Source: JAFGRR01 sp964563855 (GTDB taxonomy: Bacteria; Planctomycetota; Phycisphaerae; UBA1845; Fen-1342). From it: a stretch of 64,000 nt of DNA. The notes under the pieces are model-generated. The model did no database searches. It was not told the DNA's origin and saw nothing but the letters and a program-made list of their open reading frames with translations. Where the stretch lies: positions 1-64,000 of the forward strand of contig CAZLYU010000011.1 in the NCBI GenBank assembly GCA_964563855.1, given 5' to 3'. Shown here one piece after another: positions 1 to 8,696 of the stretch. The translations under genes and the position numbers were made by a program. Position 1 is the stretch's first letter. Each line of letters opens with the position of its first letter.

Positions 1-1465
1 CGAGATCGACGCCGCCAGCAACACCGGCGTCGACAACATCCGCGAGCTGCGCAGCAACACGGCGTACCGACCCGCCCGAGCACGCTTCAAAATCTACATC
101 ATCGACGAAGTGCACATGCTCTCGACCGGTGCGTTCAACGCACTGCTCAAAACCCTCGAAGAGCCGCCGGAACACGTGAAGTTCATCCTCGCCACCACCG
201 AGCTCCAAAAGGTGCCGGCGACGATTCAAAGCCGCTGCCAACGCTTCGTGTTTCGCAACATCGGTCCCGACGACATCGCCGCCCGCCTCGTCCACATCTG
301 CAAACAAGAGCAAGCCCACGCCGACGAGGCCGTGCTAAGGCGCATCGCCCGTCTCGCGAATGGGTCGATGCGCGACGGCCTCAGCATCCTCGACCAATTG
401 CTGTCCATGTCAGACGGCAATCTGACCGCAGAGCAGCTCGCCGATCTGCTCCCGCCGGCGCTCGATGACGAGACGCTGGCGATCGTCCAGCGGGCCGCCG
501 AGAGCGACGCGCGCGGCGCGCTCGTCAAGCTCGAAGCGATCCTGTCGCAGGGCCGCGCCCTCGACCTCTGGTGCGCCGACATGGTCGAAATGTTGCGCAC
601 GCTGATGCTGCTCCGCGCCTGCGACGGCGCGAATGACATGGTCGACCTGCCCCCGGATCGACGCGACGACTATCTGCAACTCAGCGCCGCATTCGAACTC
701 TCGCAGTATGTGCAAGCCATCGCCCTCTTCGACGAGCTTCGCCGCAACGTACGCTTCAGCGGCTCCGCCCGCGCCCTCGCCGACGCCGCCTTGGTGCGCT
801 TCGCCCATCTGAAGCAGTGGGCGGCGATCGAGCAGGTGATCGCCCAGCTCGATGACGACGCCAACAGAGGCGCTGAAGAAAAAAAAAAGCCCCTAGATAG
901 CGACCCGCAGCCGCGCGCCTCGCGATTCGAGCCACAACAGCCAGCAAACAACGCACGAGCGCCGGCGTCGCGGAGCAAGCCGAACCATTCCCAACCCCCC
1001 GCGCCGCCCGCATCGCCTGCAGGCGCCACCGTTTCGGCGGACCACGCCGCACGCGTCGCCGACGCTGCGGACGAACCGCGGTCAGGCCCAACCGCGACCA
1101 CCGCCCACCCCGCCCCCATGCGTCAATCGGCGCCAGCCCCAACCCGCGATGCCGCCGACACCCGTGTCCCACAGCACAGCAACGGTCGCGCCGGCCAACG
1201 AGCGGTCGAGCCGAGCCACGCTCAAGCCCCAGGCGACGAAGACCCAGCGCGGCCGACCCGCCCCGGCGGCGGCGGCGGCCTCACGCTCGAAGAGCAAAAA
1301 CAAATCCGCGACGACCCCTTCGTTCGCGGCTTCATCCAGACGTTTGACGGCTTGTTGGTTGATGTCCGCCGCGCCCAGGAGGTTGTGATCGACCGCGAGC
1401 TGGACGACGATGAAGATCGCGACGCCGCCGACGCGACGACCGCACCCGAAGATCACGCCGCCTGA
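1..1465 (+). CDS. dnaX: DNA polymerase III subunit gamma/tau, C-terminal part (5' end outside window)
   Basis: Clamp-loader ATPase subunit of the replicative polymerase. The reading frame is open from base 2, so the gene starts before the window and the Walker A region is missing. Visible motifs are EIDAASNTGVDNIREL at the edge, the Walker B-type IIDEVHML (bases about 98-121), ALLKTLEEPPEHVKFILATTE and the IQSRCQRF sensor segment. After about residue 290 of the visible part comes a low-complexity Pro/Ala-rich linker of roughly 130 residues, then a conserved-looking tail (EEQKQIRDDPFVRGFIQ) typical of the tau-specific end. A run of ten A residues lies at the domain/linker junction (separate entry). 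It is followed 33 bases downstream by ebfC, the usual dnaX-ybaB pair, although recR does not follow. Identification is firm. Confidence 0.96.
   Translation, partial: EIDAASNTGVDNIRELRSNTAYRPARARFKIYIIDEVHMLSTGAFNALLKTLEEPPEHVKFILATTELQKVPATIQSRCQRFVFRNIGPDDIAARLVHICKQEQAHADEAVLRRIARLANGSMRDGLSILDQLLSMSDGNLTAEQLADLLPPALDDETLAIVQRAAESDARGALVKLEAILSQGRALDLWCADMVEMLRTLMLLRACDGANDMVDLPPDRRDDYLQLSAAFELSQYVQAIALFDELRRNVRFSGSARALADAALVRFAHLKQWAAIEQVIAQLDDDANRGAEEKKKPLDSDPQPRASRFEPQQPANNARAPASRSKPNHSQPPAPPASPAGATVSADHAARVADAADEPRSGPTATTAHPAPMRQSAPAPTRDAADTRVPQHSNGRAGQRAVEPSHAQAPGDEDPARPTRPGGGGGLTLEEQKQIRDDPFVRGFIQTFDGLLVDVRRAQEVVIDRELDDDEDRDAADATTAPEDHAA
866..900 (+). promoter_or_regulatory. Candidate programmed frameshift/slippage site in dnaX
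   Basis: Ten consecutive A residues (879-888) followed by G read in the dnaX frame as GAA AAA AAA AAG. The heptamer A-AAA-AAG at 883-889 is in the same phase as the E. coli dnaX slippery site. A -1 shift gives GCC CCT AGA then TAG at 898-900. A +1 shift gives AGC CCC then TAG at 894-896. An SD-like AGAGG (866-870) lies 12 bases upstream, much as in E. coli, where it stimulates the shift. The stop would end the protein just after the ATPase/oligomerisation part and yield a gamma-like short form. I did not identify a convincing downstream stem-loop. Transcriptional slippage on A10, as in Thermus, would have the same effect. Confidence 0.72.
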
Positions 1466-1498
1466 GCGGCTGCTGTACGCCTCGACGAAAGGACCGCC

Positions 1499-1846
1499 AT
1501 GTTCGGCAATCTCGGAACACTCATGAGCCTGATGAAAGACGCACCCCGCCTCGCTCAGGAAGCCAAGCAAATGCAGGAGCGGATGGCGGCCGAGCGCTTC
1601 ATCGGCGAAGCCGGGGCCGGCCAGGTGCGCGCCACCTTCGACGGCAAGAGCGAACTGCTCGAAGTCAAGTTCGACCCCGCACTCGTGCAGTCCGGAGACG
1701 TCGAAATGCTCGAAGAACTGACACTCGCCGCCGTCCGCGACGGTCAGCAGAAGGCCCGCGAAGCGATGCAGAAAGAGATGCAGTCGCTGATGGGCGGCCT
1801 CGACCTCGGCGGGATGATGAACATGCTAGGCGGCGGCCCGAAGTAA
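1499..1846 (+). CDS. ebfC: YbaB/EbfC family nucleoid-associated protein
   Basis: Small DNA-binding protein of the YbaB/EbfC family, 115 residues, which is normal for the family. These proteins form dimers that coat DNA in the nucleoid. The sequence shows the typical N-terminal helix rich in Met, Lys and Gln (residues 8-30), the central strand region with RATFDGKSELLEVKFDP, a second long helix (about 70-95) and a Met/Gly-rich tail. It sits 33 bases downstream of dnaX on the same strand, the classical gene order, and is probably co-transcribed. The ATG at 1499 begins MFGNLG as in relatives, with GAAAGGA a few bases upstream. Confidence 0.93.
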   Translation: MFGNLGTLMSLMKDAPRLAQEAKQMQERMAAERFIGEAGAGQVRATFDGKSELLEVKFDPALVQSGDVEMLEELTLAAVRDGQQKAREAMQKEMQSLMGGLDLGGMMNMLGGGPK

Positions 1847-1879
1847 CCCAAACGACCGGCGCCAGTCCAACGCCCACGC

Positions 1880-1907
1880 CCTGCCGACGGCTGTTCGCAT
1901 CGGCAGG
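1880..1907. terminator. Hairpin between convergent ebfC and pfkA
   Basis: CCTGCCGA (1880-1887) pairs perfectly with TCGGCAGG (1900-1907) across a 12-base loop. It lies between the stop of ebfC and the stop of the convergent phosphofructokinase gene. There is no U tract on either side, so rho-independent function is uncertain. Confidence 0.4.
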
Positions 1908-1933
1908 CGTAGCGCGAACGCCCCCACCCCGGC

Positions 1934-3088
1934 CTAGACCGCCCCACTCGCGATCGGCTTAAACCCCGACGTCGCACCATTCCCCGACCGATCACCCATA
2001 CACGTCCCCACCGACCGCGCCACCGCGATCAGTTCATGATCGTGCGGAACCCTCCGCTGCTTGTCAGCCACGCTCGCGATCGGCGTCGACCCGATCTGAT
2101 CCTGCTGCAGCACCACCAACTCACCAAAACGCCGCTGCGCAACCAGCTCGATCGCCGCATACCCAAACCGCATCGCAAGCACCCGGTCAAACGCGCACGG
2201 CGTTCCACCGCGCTGAATGTGACCCAGAATCGTCGCCCGCGTCTCCAGCCCCGTGCGTTCCGAAATCTGGTCCGCAAGCACCGTGCTCACCCCGCCGAGC
2301 CGAATCGGATCCGGGCTGTCATGCACCACCTTGTCGACCACGACGTCGCCGTCAATCGGTTTGGCCCCTTCAGACACCGCGATGATCGTAAACCGCTTCC
2401 CGCGCCGCGACCGCGCCACGCAGTGCGCGCACACCGCGTCGACGTCGTAAGCAATCTCCGGGATCAGAATCACGTCCGCCCCCGACGCCAGCCCCGCCTG
2501 CAGCGTCAGCCAGCCCGCATTGCGACCCATCAGCTCCACCAGCATCACCCGGTGATGACTCGACGCGGTCGAGTGAATGCGGTCCAGACACTCCGTCGCC
2601 GTCTCGACCGCCGTCGTAAACCCAAACGTCAGATCCGTGTTCATCAGATCGTTATCGATCGTCTTCGGCACGCCCACGCACGGCACGCCCCGCTCGATCA
2701 GATGCGCCGCCCCGCTCATCGTGCCGTCGCCGCCGATGCACACGATCGCGTCGAGCCCACTTTCGTGGATATGCTCCAGCACGCGGCTCGTGACGTCTTC
2801 AAAAGTCGGCTTGCCCTTCGCGTCACGACCCGTGGCGAACCGCGTCGGATCAGCCTTGTTGCTCGTCCCCAGGATCGTCCCCCCGACCGTCAGAATGTTC
2901 GACACATCCGCGTAGTCGAGCTGTCGCACCCGGTTGCGAATCAGGCCCAGAAAACCGTCTTCAATCCCATAAACCTCCATCCCGTATTCCTGCATCGCAG
3001 CCTTGCTCACCACGCGAATGACCGCGTTGAGCCCGGGGCAGTCGCCCCCCCCGGTCAGAATGCCGATGCGTCTAACTTTGGCGCTCAT
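1934..3088 (-). CDS. pfkA: 6-phosphofructokinase
   Basis: Glycolytic kinase making fructose-1,6-bisphosphate, 384 residues from the ATG at 3088. That start has GGAG five bases upstream, and a longer in-frame start at 3106 lacks this support. Motifs seen are ILTGGGDCPGLNAVIR near the N-terminus, CIGGDGTMSG (about 118-126), PKTIDNDL (about 141-148) with the catalytic Asp, and MGRNAGWL (about 187-194). The residue after GGD is Gly, which favours ATP over pyrophosphate as donor. The PKTIDND Lys is the form seen in PPi enzymes and in the G/K group of ATP enzymes such as actinobacterial PfkA2 types. Family assignment is certain. Phosphoryl donor is inferred as ATP. Confidence 0.94.
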   Translation of the reverse strand: MSAKVRRIGILTGGGDCPGLNAVIRVVSKAAMQEYGMEVYGIEDGFLGLIRNRVRQLDYADVSNILTVGGTILGTSNKADPTRFATGRDAKGKPTFEDVTSRVLEHIHESGLDAIVCIGGDGTMSGAAHLIERGVPCVGVPKTIDNDLMNTDLTFGFTTAVETATECLDRIHSTASSHHRVMLVELMGRNAGWLTLQAGLASGADVILIPEIAYDVDAVCAHCVARSRRGKRFTIIAVSEGAKPIDGDVVVDKVVHDSPDPIRLGGVSTVLADQISERTGLETRATILGHIQRGGTPCAFDRVLAMRFGYAAIELVAQRRFGELVVLQQDQIGSTPIASVADKQRRVPHDHELIAVARSVGTCMGDRSGNGATSGFKPIASGAV

Positions 3089-3337
3089 GGCGTCTCCGCG
3101 TTGCAAGCGAGTATGGGCGGTTTTTGCGCGGTCGCCGCGGTCAGCGTGCGAGTCGCGGTGCGAACGAAGCGTATCGCGCGAACTCGGCGCGGCTCAAGCA
3201 ACTATCGGCTCACGCACAAGCGGCGCTCACTAGCGCGCCCGCACACCATCCGGTAACGACGGCTGGTTCCAGCCCTGCATACGGGCGCCCAGCCGATCGC
3301 TGTTCGCAGCGCCCGGCGCAAACGCCGCCAGCTAGCG

Positions 3338-4279
3338 CTAATTCATCGTCAAATCATCTTGATCGCGACACTCCAGCCCCATCGCGATGAAGTGCGGGAA
3401 CAACTCCCGCACCGCGTGCATATACTGCTCCCCCTCGATCGCCAGCACCTCGCCCTTCACCGGAACAAACTCCGTCGCTTCCTCGTCAACCACCTCGCGG
3501 GCCGACAGCAGCGAACGCTCCGTCACTAGGCTGCCAAGCACGCGCGGACCAGTCACCAACAGCATCGTGCCACGCTCCAAACTCGGCCGACCGTCGAACA
3601 ACCCGACGCGAAAACGAACCCGCACCGAAATGTCCGCATCAAGCTCGTCCAGAAGCTTCACCTCCGACGCTTCCACCATCGCTTCACCCACCGGCAGCAG
3701 CCGCAAGTCCCGCGCCGGGTGAAACACCGCCTTGATCACACGCCCCGTGTCCGACCCCATCGGGTTGATCCGCTGCAGAAAAGGCGTCTCCTCATCGCCA
3801 GCCCCCTCGATCTCGCGATACGCCGCCGCCGCCCGAACACGCTCAGCGTCAATCACCGTGCAGCCCCGCGCCTCAAGCGTCGCCTCGAACGCCTCGTACA
3901 GCTCCTCCGGCAGCTCGACGAACACATCCTCCGGAAAGTCGAGAACCTTCCGATTCAGCCCCGTCGCCTGCAGCCCCACGCCCACCAACCCGGCCGGAAC
4001 ATGCACCATCGACTGCCGATCGCTGATCAGTCGCGTGCTCTCGCGCTTCTCCGTGACAAACTCAACCACAAACTCCGTCACCACCACACGCTGATTCTCC
4101 AGCCGATAGTCGCTCGGAATGTCAAACCGCTTCCAATACATCGACGAAACCCGGCTCCGTTCGCCCGGGGTGTCGATGTCGACCGCGCGAAACACGCTCG
4201 GGGCGTCGTGGCAACCCGTCAGGGCTCCGACAGAAAGCAGACACAAAAGGAAAACAAAGCAGGGCGCAAATCGGCTCAT
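3338..4279 (-). CDS. Predicted lipoprotein of unknown function
   Basis: A 313-residue protein I do not recognise. It starts with a signal peptide ending in a clear lipobox, VGALTGC (Cys at about residue 23), so it should be a membrane-anchored exported lipoprotein. The rest is soluble and charged, with no repeats or membrane segments, and includes an NQRVVVTEFVVEFVTEK strand-like stretch and several Glu/Arg-rich segments. It lies 91 bases downstream of the large secreted beta-propeller gene on the same strand, so the two may be co-expressed. The SD before the ATG at 4279 is weak. Confidence 0.75.
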   Translation of the reverse strand: MSRFAPCFVFLLCLLSVGALTGCHDAPSVFRAVDIDTPGERSRVSSMYWKRFDIPSDYRLENQRVVVTEFVVEFVTEKRESTRLISDRQSMVHVPAGLVGVGLQATGLNRKVLDFPEDVFVELPEELYEAFEATLEARGCTVIDAERVRAAAAYREIEGAGDEETPFLQRINPMGSDTGRVIKAVFHPARDLRLLPVGEAMVEASEVKLLDELDADISVRVRFRVGLFDGRPSLERGTMLLVTGPRVLGSLVTERSLLSAREVVDEEATEFVPVKGEVLAIEGEQYMHAVRELFPHFIAMGLECRDQDDLTMN

Positions 4280-4370
4280 GAATATTCTCGACTAATGCGG
4301 TTTCGGAACAGGCTCCCCGGAATAACTAGCACGGTCGCCCGATACCGTCAAACCCCACGCGCCGCCGTCA

Positions 4371-7300
4371 TCAACGCAACCGCACCACCCGATCGCCCCC
4401 ATCAATCACAAACAAGGCCAGCGCCCCTTCGACCAACGTATATGCCGCATCCCGCGGCGACTGCAGCGCCGCCTCGCCGATGAACGACCCGCTCGCGGTC
4501 GTGTACGTCGCCGTCACCTGCCATTGAACCAGGTCGCTCTTCATCTCATAAACCCGACCCTGCGATGCATCCGTCAACGCCACAACCACCCGCTCATCCA
4601 CCGGATCGACCGCCGCGGCAAGCCCCAGTTCCTGCGCACTATCCGAAACCGGCGCGATCACCGGCCGCCCTTGCGGCTGCACCGCCTCGCCATCAAACGT
4701 CAATTCGTACATCTCGCTGCGCCCTCCCGCGCTGTCGCCCCCGGCGCTGCGACTCAGCACAAAGAACCCCGCCGCCCGAGTCGGATGCGCCGCAACCGCG
4801 GCCGGACGCCAACCATCGATCGCAAACTGCGCGACGAACCGCGCGTCAGCATCCCACACCACAATCCGTCCATTGCCCGTATCCGCAATCACCACGTATT
4901 CACGATCACCCCGCGTGATCACCGCCAGCCCCCGCGGCAAACGTAGCTCACGCTTCGCGGCGTCGGAGCCAGGCAATCCAGCCACGCTTCCGCTCACGCC
5001 GCCGCTCACGCCGGAACCGTCAGACGCAATGACATCAAACTGCCGCGCATCATCCGCCGCGCCCGTCCGCAACAAGGTCGCGTAGTACCGATCCGGCTGA
5101 AGCCTCGACGGCGCTACTTTCAGCGGTGTGTAGCTGGGCCGCTCGCGACGCAGCCACTCCGCCGCCGGTTGCGCTCCGCGGAACCGCGCCGCGAACGGAT
5201 CCGCCGTTCCCGCGTTCAGCGTGACCAACAGTTGTCCATCGCCCGCATCCGCAACACCGCGCAGATTCGCCGCGCTGATCGCCACCGCTCGGCTCGGCAG
5301 CGACTCGCGCCCCTCGAACGACTCCGTCACGTAATACACCGCCCGCGTGCGACCGGCGCCGTACCAATCCACCGCACCCAGGTCGTCAGTAAACGTGTAC
5401 GTCACCGTATCCGCCGCCTCCCCGGTCTCACGCCGCGCCGAGCGACCCACGCCCGCGCGCTGCGCTTGCGGCGGCTCGACCGTATGCGTCGCGATTCGCT
5501 CGACGGCGTACGTCGGAGACCAGCGCCGGTAGAGCGTGTACGTGTGGTGCGGCTTCGCGTCGATCTGCAGCGCCGCCTGCGAGCCCCGCATGCTCAGCCG
5601 AAGATTGAAGTCGGGCGCATCCGCGCCCGGCGCGTACAGCGTGGGCGCCGTCCACGTCCAACCCGCAGACTCGGTCAGCGCGCCGCGCACCAGCGCCCGC
5701 TGACTGTGCGCCGCAACGCTGTCCGCACCGAAAATATGAAAATCGCGGTAGCCGCCTTTCTCGATCGTCACCGCCATCGCCGCCCCATCCAGCACGTCCT
5801 CCGCCAGCAGCGGCAAATTGAACGGCGCGAACACCTCCCGCTGACCGCCAAGCGCCGCGTTCCACACCCCGTTCGCATCCGTCGTCCCGCTCGACAACGC
5901 CCGGGCCGCTTCGTCAGCCAGCGCCCACAGCTTCACGCCGACGCCCGCCGCCGGCTGCCCCGCCCGATCCAGCACCCGCACGTCAACCTGCTGCGGCGCC
6001 ATCCGCCGCCACGGAACCCGCTCCACCGAACGCACCCCAACCAGTCGCTGCTGCAAGTCAGCCGCCGCGACGCCGTGCAGCGTGTGCCCCGTCGCCTGCA
6101 CATCCGGCGCCCACGCCCGCGTCCGCATCTGCATCACACCGCCATCGCCCAACGCAATACGCCGCGTAGCGGCCGGATAGACGTCCGCCGCCGTCAGGCC
6201 GTCAAGCCAGCGAAAGTCGCCCTCCACCGCCGCGAGCACCCCGTCAACATCCCGCATGCCAAAACGCTCGAAGTTCCCCCAATCACCAGCTTTCGACAGC
6301 AAACCCGTACTCTCGTGCAGCGCCGCTGCCTCCTCGTCAGCACCCTCCGCAATGCGGTACCCACTGAACGTCACCCGCTGCATCACCCCCCCGCCGTCGC
6401 TCGTCCGCGACCGAGCCCACAAACACTGCACCGCATCCGCCAGCTTGCGGGCGGCGTACTCCATACTCTCCGGATCACCGCTCACCGTCGGGATACGCGC
6501 CGCAACCCCCACCTTCGGCGACAGCGTCGGGTGGTAGCTGCTGGCGTGCAGCGCCGTTTCATAGCGGTCATTACGCACGTTCTCGTCGTCGCGATACTCC
6601 ACCCGCAGCACCAGCCACCGCTCACCAACCGCCCCCACATTCAGCCGCTGCCACCCCCACCCCGCCGGCTGCTCGAGCGCATAAGGCCAACGCACCTTGA
6701 TCGGCGCCTCGAAGTACTGCGGATTCTCCGGATCGAACGGCGCCAGCGGTTCGTCGAGCACGAGCTCGAAGTTCGCCGTCTCCGCCGCATCAGGCAGCGT
6801 GTCAGCATTCCGCTTCGCCGTGTTCACCCAACCGCGCAGCGTGATCCGGTCTTCCTCGATCGCAGTCTTGCCGTTGTTCTTCAGCAGCGCGGTGTAAGTG
6901 ACTTCCTCGCCCGACGCCGGCCAGCCAAACCGGCCATCGTCGCCGTTGGCCGCATACAGCGGCGCGCGGCGTACGAACGCGATCTCGACATCGTTGGCGA
7001 GCTTCATCCCATAGTCAGCCCACGCCGCCTCACGCTCACGGATGGCAGCAGCCACATATCCAAACACACGCCCGGCGGTCGCAGCCACCGGTCGCCCGTA
7101 CGCCGCTTCCCGCTCCCCAAGCATGATCCGCCGCCCCGCACCCAGCGCCTGATCCGCCAGCCGCGCGCCGGCGAATGTCTCGTCCGGACCGATCCAGGTC
7201 GTGCCATACCGCTGCTCACGTCGCGGAGCCACGCGAAATGCAACGTTCGGATCCTCCTCCCCGCCGCCAAACGCCACATAAGCGAACCCATCCTTCAAAA

Positions 7301-8162
7301 AGTCCGCCCCCGCGAACAGGTTCGGCAGCGCCGCTCCGTCGATGATTTCGCGCGCGATCTCGCGCGTCGTCAGACTCGCATCGCCCGCCGCATCCACTTC
7401 CAGATACACAATCGTCGGGCCGCTAAACCCATCCGCCAGCACCGCCACCTGATCGCGCCCCACTCCCCAAAAATCACCAACCGCCAGCGCCTTCGGCTTC
7501 AAGCCCGGCGGCGCAGGCGTCTTCCCGACCGCCTCCCAACGTCCCTCTCTCGCACCAGCCGGCGGCGTGTACACCACAATCTGATCGAATCCGATCGCCC
7601 CGCCAAACGGCTCCAACGTCACCAGTTGATCGCCGCCCCGCCCCAGCACGTCGCCCGCCGACGCCGACAAAACCTTCTCAGCAACCGCCCCGCCGAGATA
7701 CGGCCCCACCACCTCCGTCTCACCCAACACATCCCACGCCCCGGTCGAAAACACGTCCGGCGCGTCAAATACACGCACACGCAGCTCGCCGCGCGCATTG
7801 CGCACCAGCGCCGCAAGTTGCTCGCTTCCCTCAGCCTGCGGCCAGAAATCGCCGACCGCGATGCAACCCGGCAGCACATCCTGATACTGCCCCGACGCGT
7901 CACGCCAACGCAGCCGCCACGCACCATCCTTCACGCGCAGCGGCGGCTCATAAACCGACAGCGCCCGCGACCCCCCAGCGCCTTCCTCAAGCGTAACCAG
8001 ATACCCAAACCCGAATCCCCAATGCTGCGGACCAGCGACCACGACCGGCTGCAGCGCGAGCCAAAGCCCGATTGCCGCCAGCCATCCGACACGCCGTGCG
8101 TCCGAGTACAGCCGCCCGATCCGCGGCGCGCAGCCAACGCACGGTCCATTTCGATCTGTCAC
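4371..8162 (-). CDS. Large secreted protein with FG-GAP-like and NHL-like propeller segments
   Basis: About 1263 residues. A TTG at 8168 and a GTG at 8162 are both possible starts. The GTG is preferred because GGGAG lies nine bases before it. A hydrophobic signal segment (WLAAIGLWLALQPVVVAG) lies near residues 30-47. The first third has repeats ending in phrases such as LAVGDFWGVGRDQVAVLADG, like FG-GAP/VCBS propeller blades. The middle resembles bacterial Ig/CARDB-type modules (YTALLKNNGKTAIEED). The last quarter has an NHL-like blade, RGLAVITRGDREYVVIADTG. It is probably an exported surface or periplasmic protein. No catalytic motif was seen and I cannot name a function. Confidence 0.8.
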   Translation of the reverse strand: MTDRNGPCVGCAPRIGRLYSDARRVGWLAAIGLWLALQPVVVAGPQHWGFGFGYLVTLEEGAGGSRALSVYEPPLRVKDGAWRLRWRDASGQYQDVLPGCIAVGDFWPQAEGSEQLAALVRNARGELRVRVFDAPDVFSTGAWDVLGETEVVGPYLGGAVAEKVLSASAGDVLGRGGDQLVTLEPFGGAIGFDQIVVYTPPAGAREGRWEAVGKTPAPPGLKPKALAVGDFWGVGRDQVAVLADGFSGPTIVYLEVDAAGDASLTTREIAREIIDGAALPNLFAGADFLKDGFAYVAFGGGEEDPNVAFRVAPRREQRYGTTWIGPDETFAGARLADQALGAGRRIMLGEREAAYGRPVAATAGRVFGYVAAAIREREAAWADYGMKLANDVEIAFVRRAPLYAANGDDGRFGWPASGEEVTYTALLKNNGKTAIEEDRITLRGWVNTAKRNADTLPDAAETANFELVLDEPLAPFDPENPQYFEAPIKVRWPYALEQPAGWGWQRLNVGAVGERWLVLRVEYRDDENVRNDRYETALHASSYHPTLSPKVGVAARIPTVSGDPESMEYAARKLADAVQCLWARSRTSDGGGVMQRVTFSGYRIAEGADEEAAALHESTGLLSKAGDWGNFERFGMRDVDGVLAAVEGDFRWLDGLTAADVYPAATRRIALGDGGVMQMRTRAWAPDVQATGHTLHGVAAADLQQRLVGVRSVERVPWRRMAPQQVDVRVLDRAGQPAAGVGVKLWALADEAARALSSGTTDANGVWNAALGGQREVFAPFNLPLLAEDVLDGAAMAVTIEKGGYRDFHIFGADSVAAHSQRALVRGALTESAGWTWTAPTLYAPGADAPDFNLRLSMRGSQAALQIDAKPHHTYTLYRRWSPTYAVERIATHTVEPPQAQRAGVGRSARRETGEAADTVTYTFTDDLGAVDWYGAGRTRAVYYVTESFEGRESLPSRAVAISAANLRGVADAGDGQLLVTLNAGTADPFAARFRGAQPAAEWLRRERPSYTPLKVAPSRLQPDRYYATLLRTGAADDARQFDVIASDGSGVSGGVSGSVAGLPGSDAAKRELRLPRGLAVITRGDREYVVIADTGNGRIVVWDADARFVAQFAIDGWRPAAVAAHPTRAAGFFVLSRSAGGDSAGGRSEMYELTFDGEAVQPQGRPVIAPVSDSAQELGLAAAVDPVDERVVVALTDASQGRVYEMKSDLVQWQVTATYTTASGSFIGEAALQSPRDAAYTLVEGALALFVIDGGDRVVRLR

Positions 8163-8696
8163 GCCCAAATGCTCCCATAATCCGCCAGCGGCGCTCAGAC
8201 CACGCGACGCAGTCCTCCGCCTGTCAGCCCGGCGTGTGGATGTGTACCCGGCAATGGTAAGCCCGGCCGAGATGTCTCGAAAGCAGAACCCAGTCGAACG
8301 TCACGCGTCTCCGCCCGACGCCCCGCGTACAAAGCCGCTGAACAATGTTCGCGCACAACTCAAAGAACGCCGCCGCACGCGTTGTCCGCGCAACTAAGAC
8401 CGCCACCGAAGCCACCGCGGACGCCACACCCCACGCACCCGTTCATTCATCCGCACCCCAAGCAAACGCGTCTGATGCTTGAACTCATGCGACACCGCTG
8501 AATCAGTGTGACGCCGCCGCCACCCGGCAACCACGCTAAGCACGAGCCACAAGCGCCACACCGCCCACCGCCGCCAACGACCCACGCCCCGCGCAGCCGC
8601 AACCTCGCGAGTCCGTAGCCGCGGAAAGCCTTGGTCAGGCGCCTTCATGCATGAAGTGTAGCAGCGCCCTCCCGCCAAACAGCAAGCAGCGCGGCG
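8163..8696. other. 534-base intergenic region
   Basis: No convincing gene. Two short minus-strand frames exist (8224-8427 and 8394-8678) but both are Arg/Trp-rich, lack a good SD and have no recognisable fold. The interval separates the SpoIIE-type phosphatase (stop at 8697) from the large propeller gene, so it probably carries the promoter of the latter. I could not point to a convincing -35/-10 pair. Confidence 0.4.

Noticed and set aside
5169..8180. A 1003-residue plus-strand open frame and similar long frames opposite the large propeller gene
   Set aside because: It is an antisense shadow of high-GC coding sequence: extremely Arg/His/Pro-rich, no SD, no family resemblance. The same applies to 2036-3256, 8793-10028 and 719-1200-type antisense frames.
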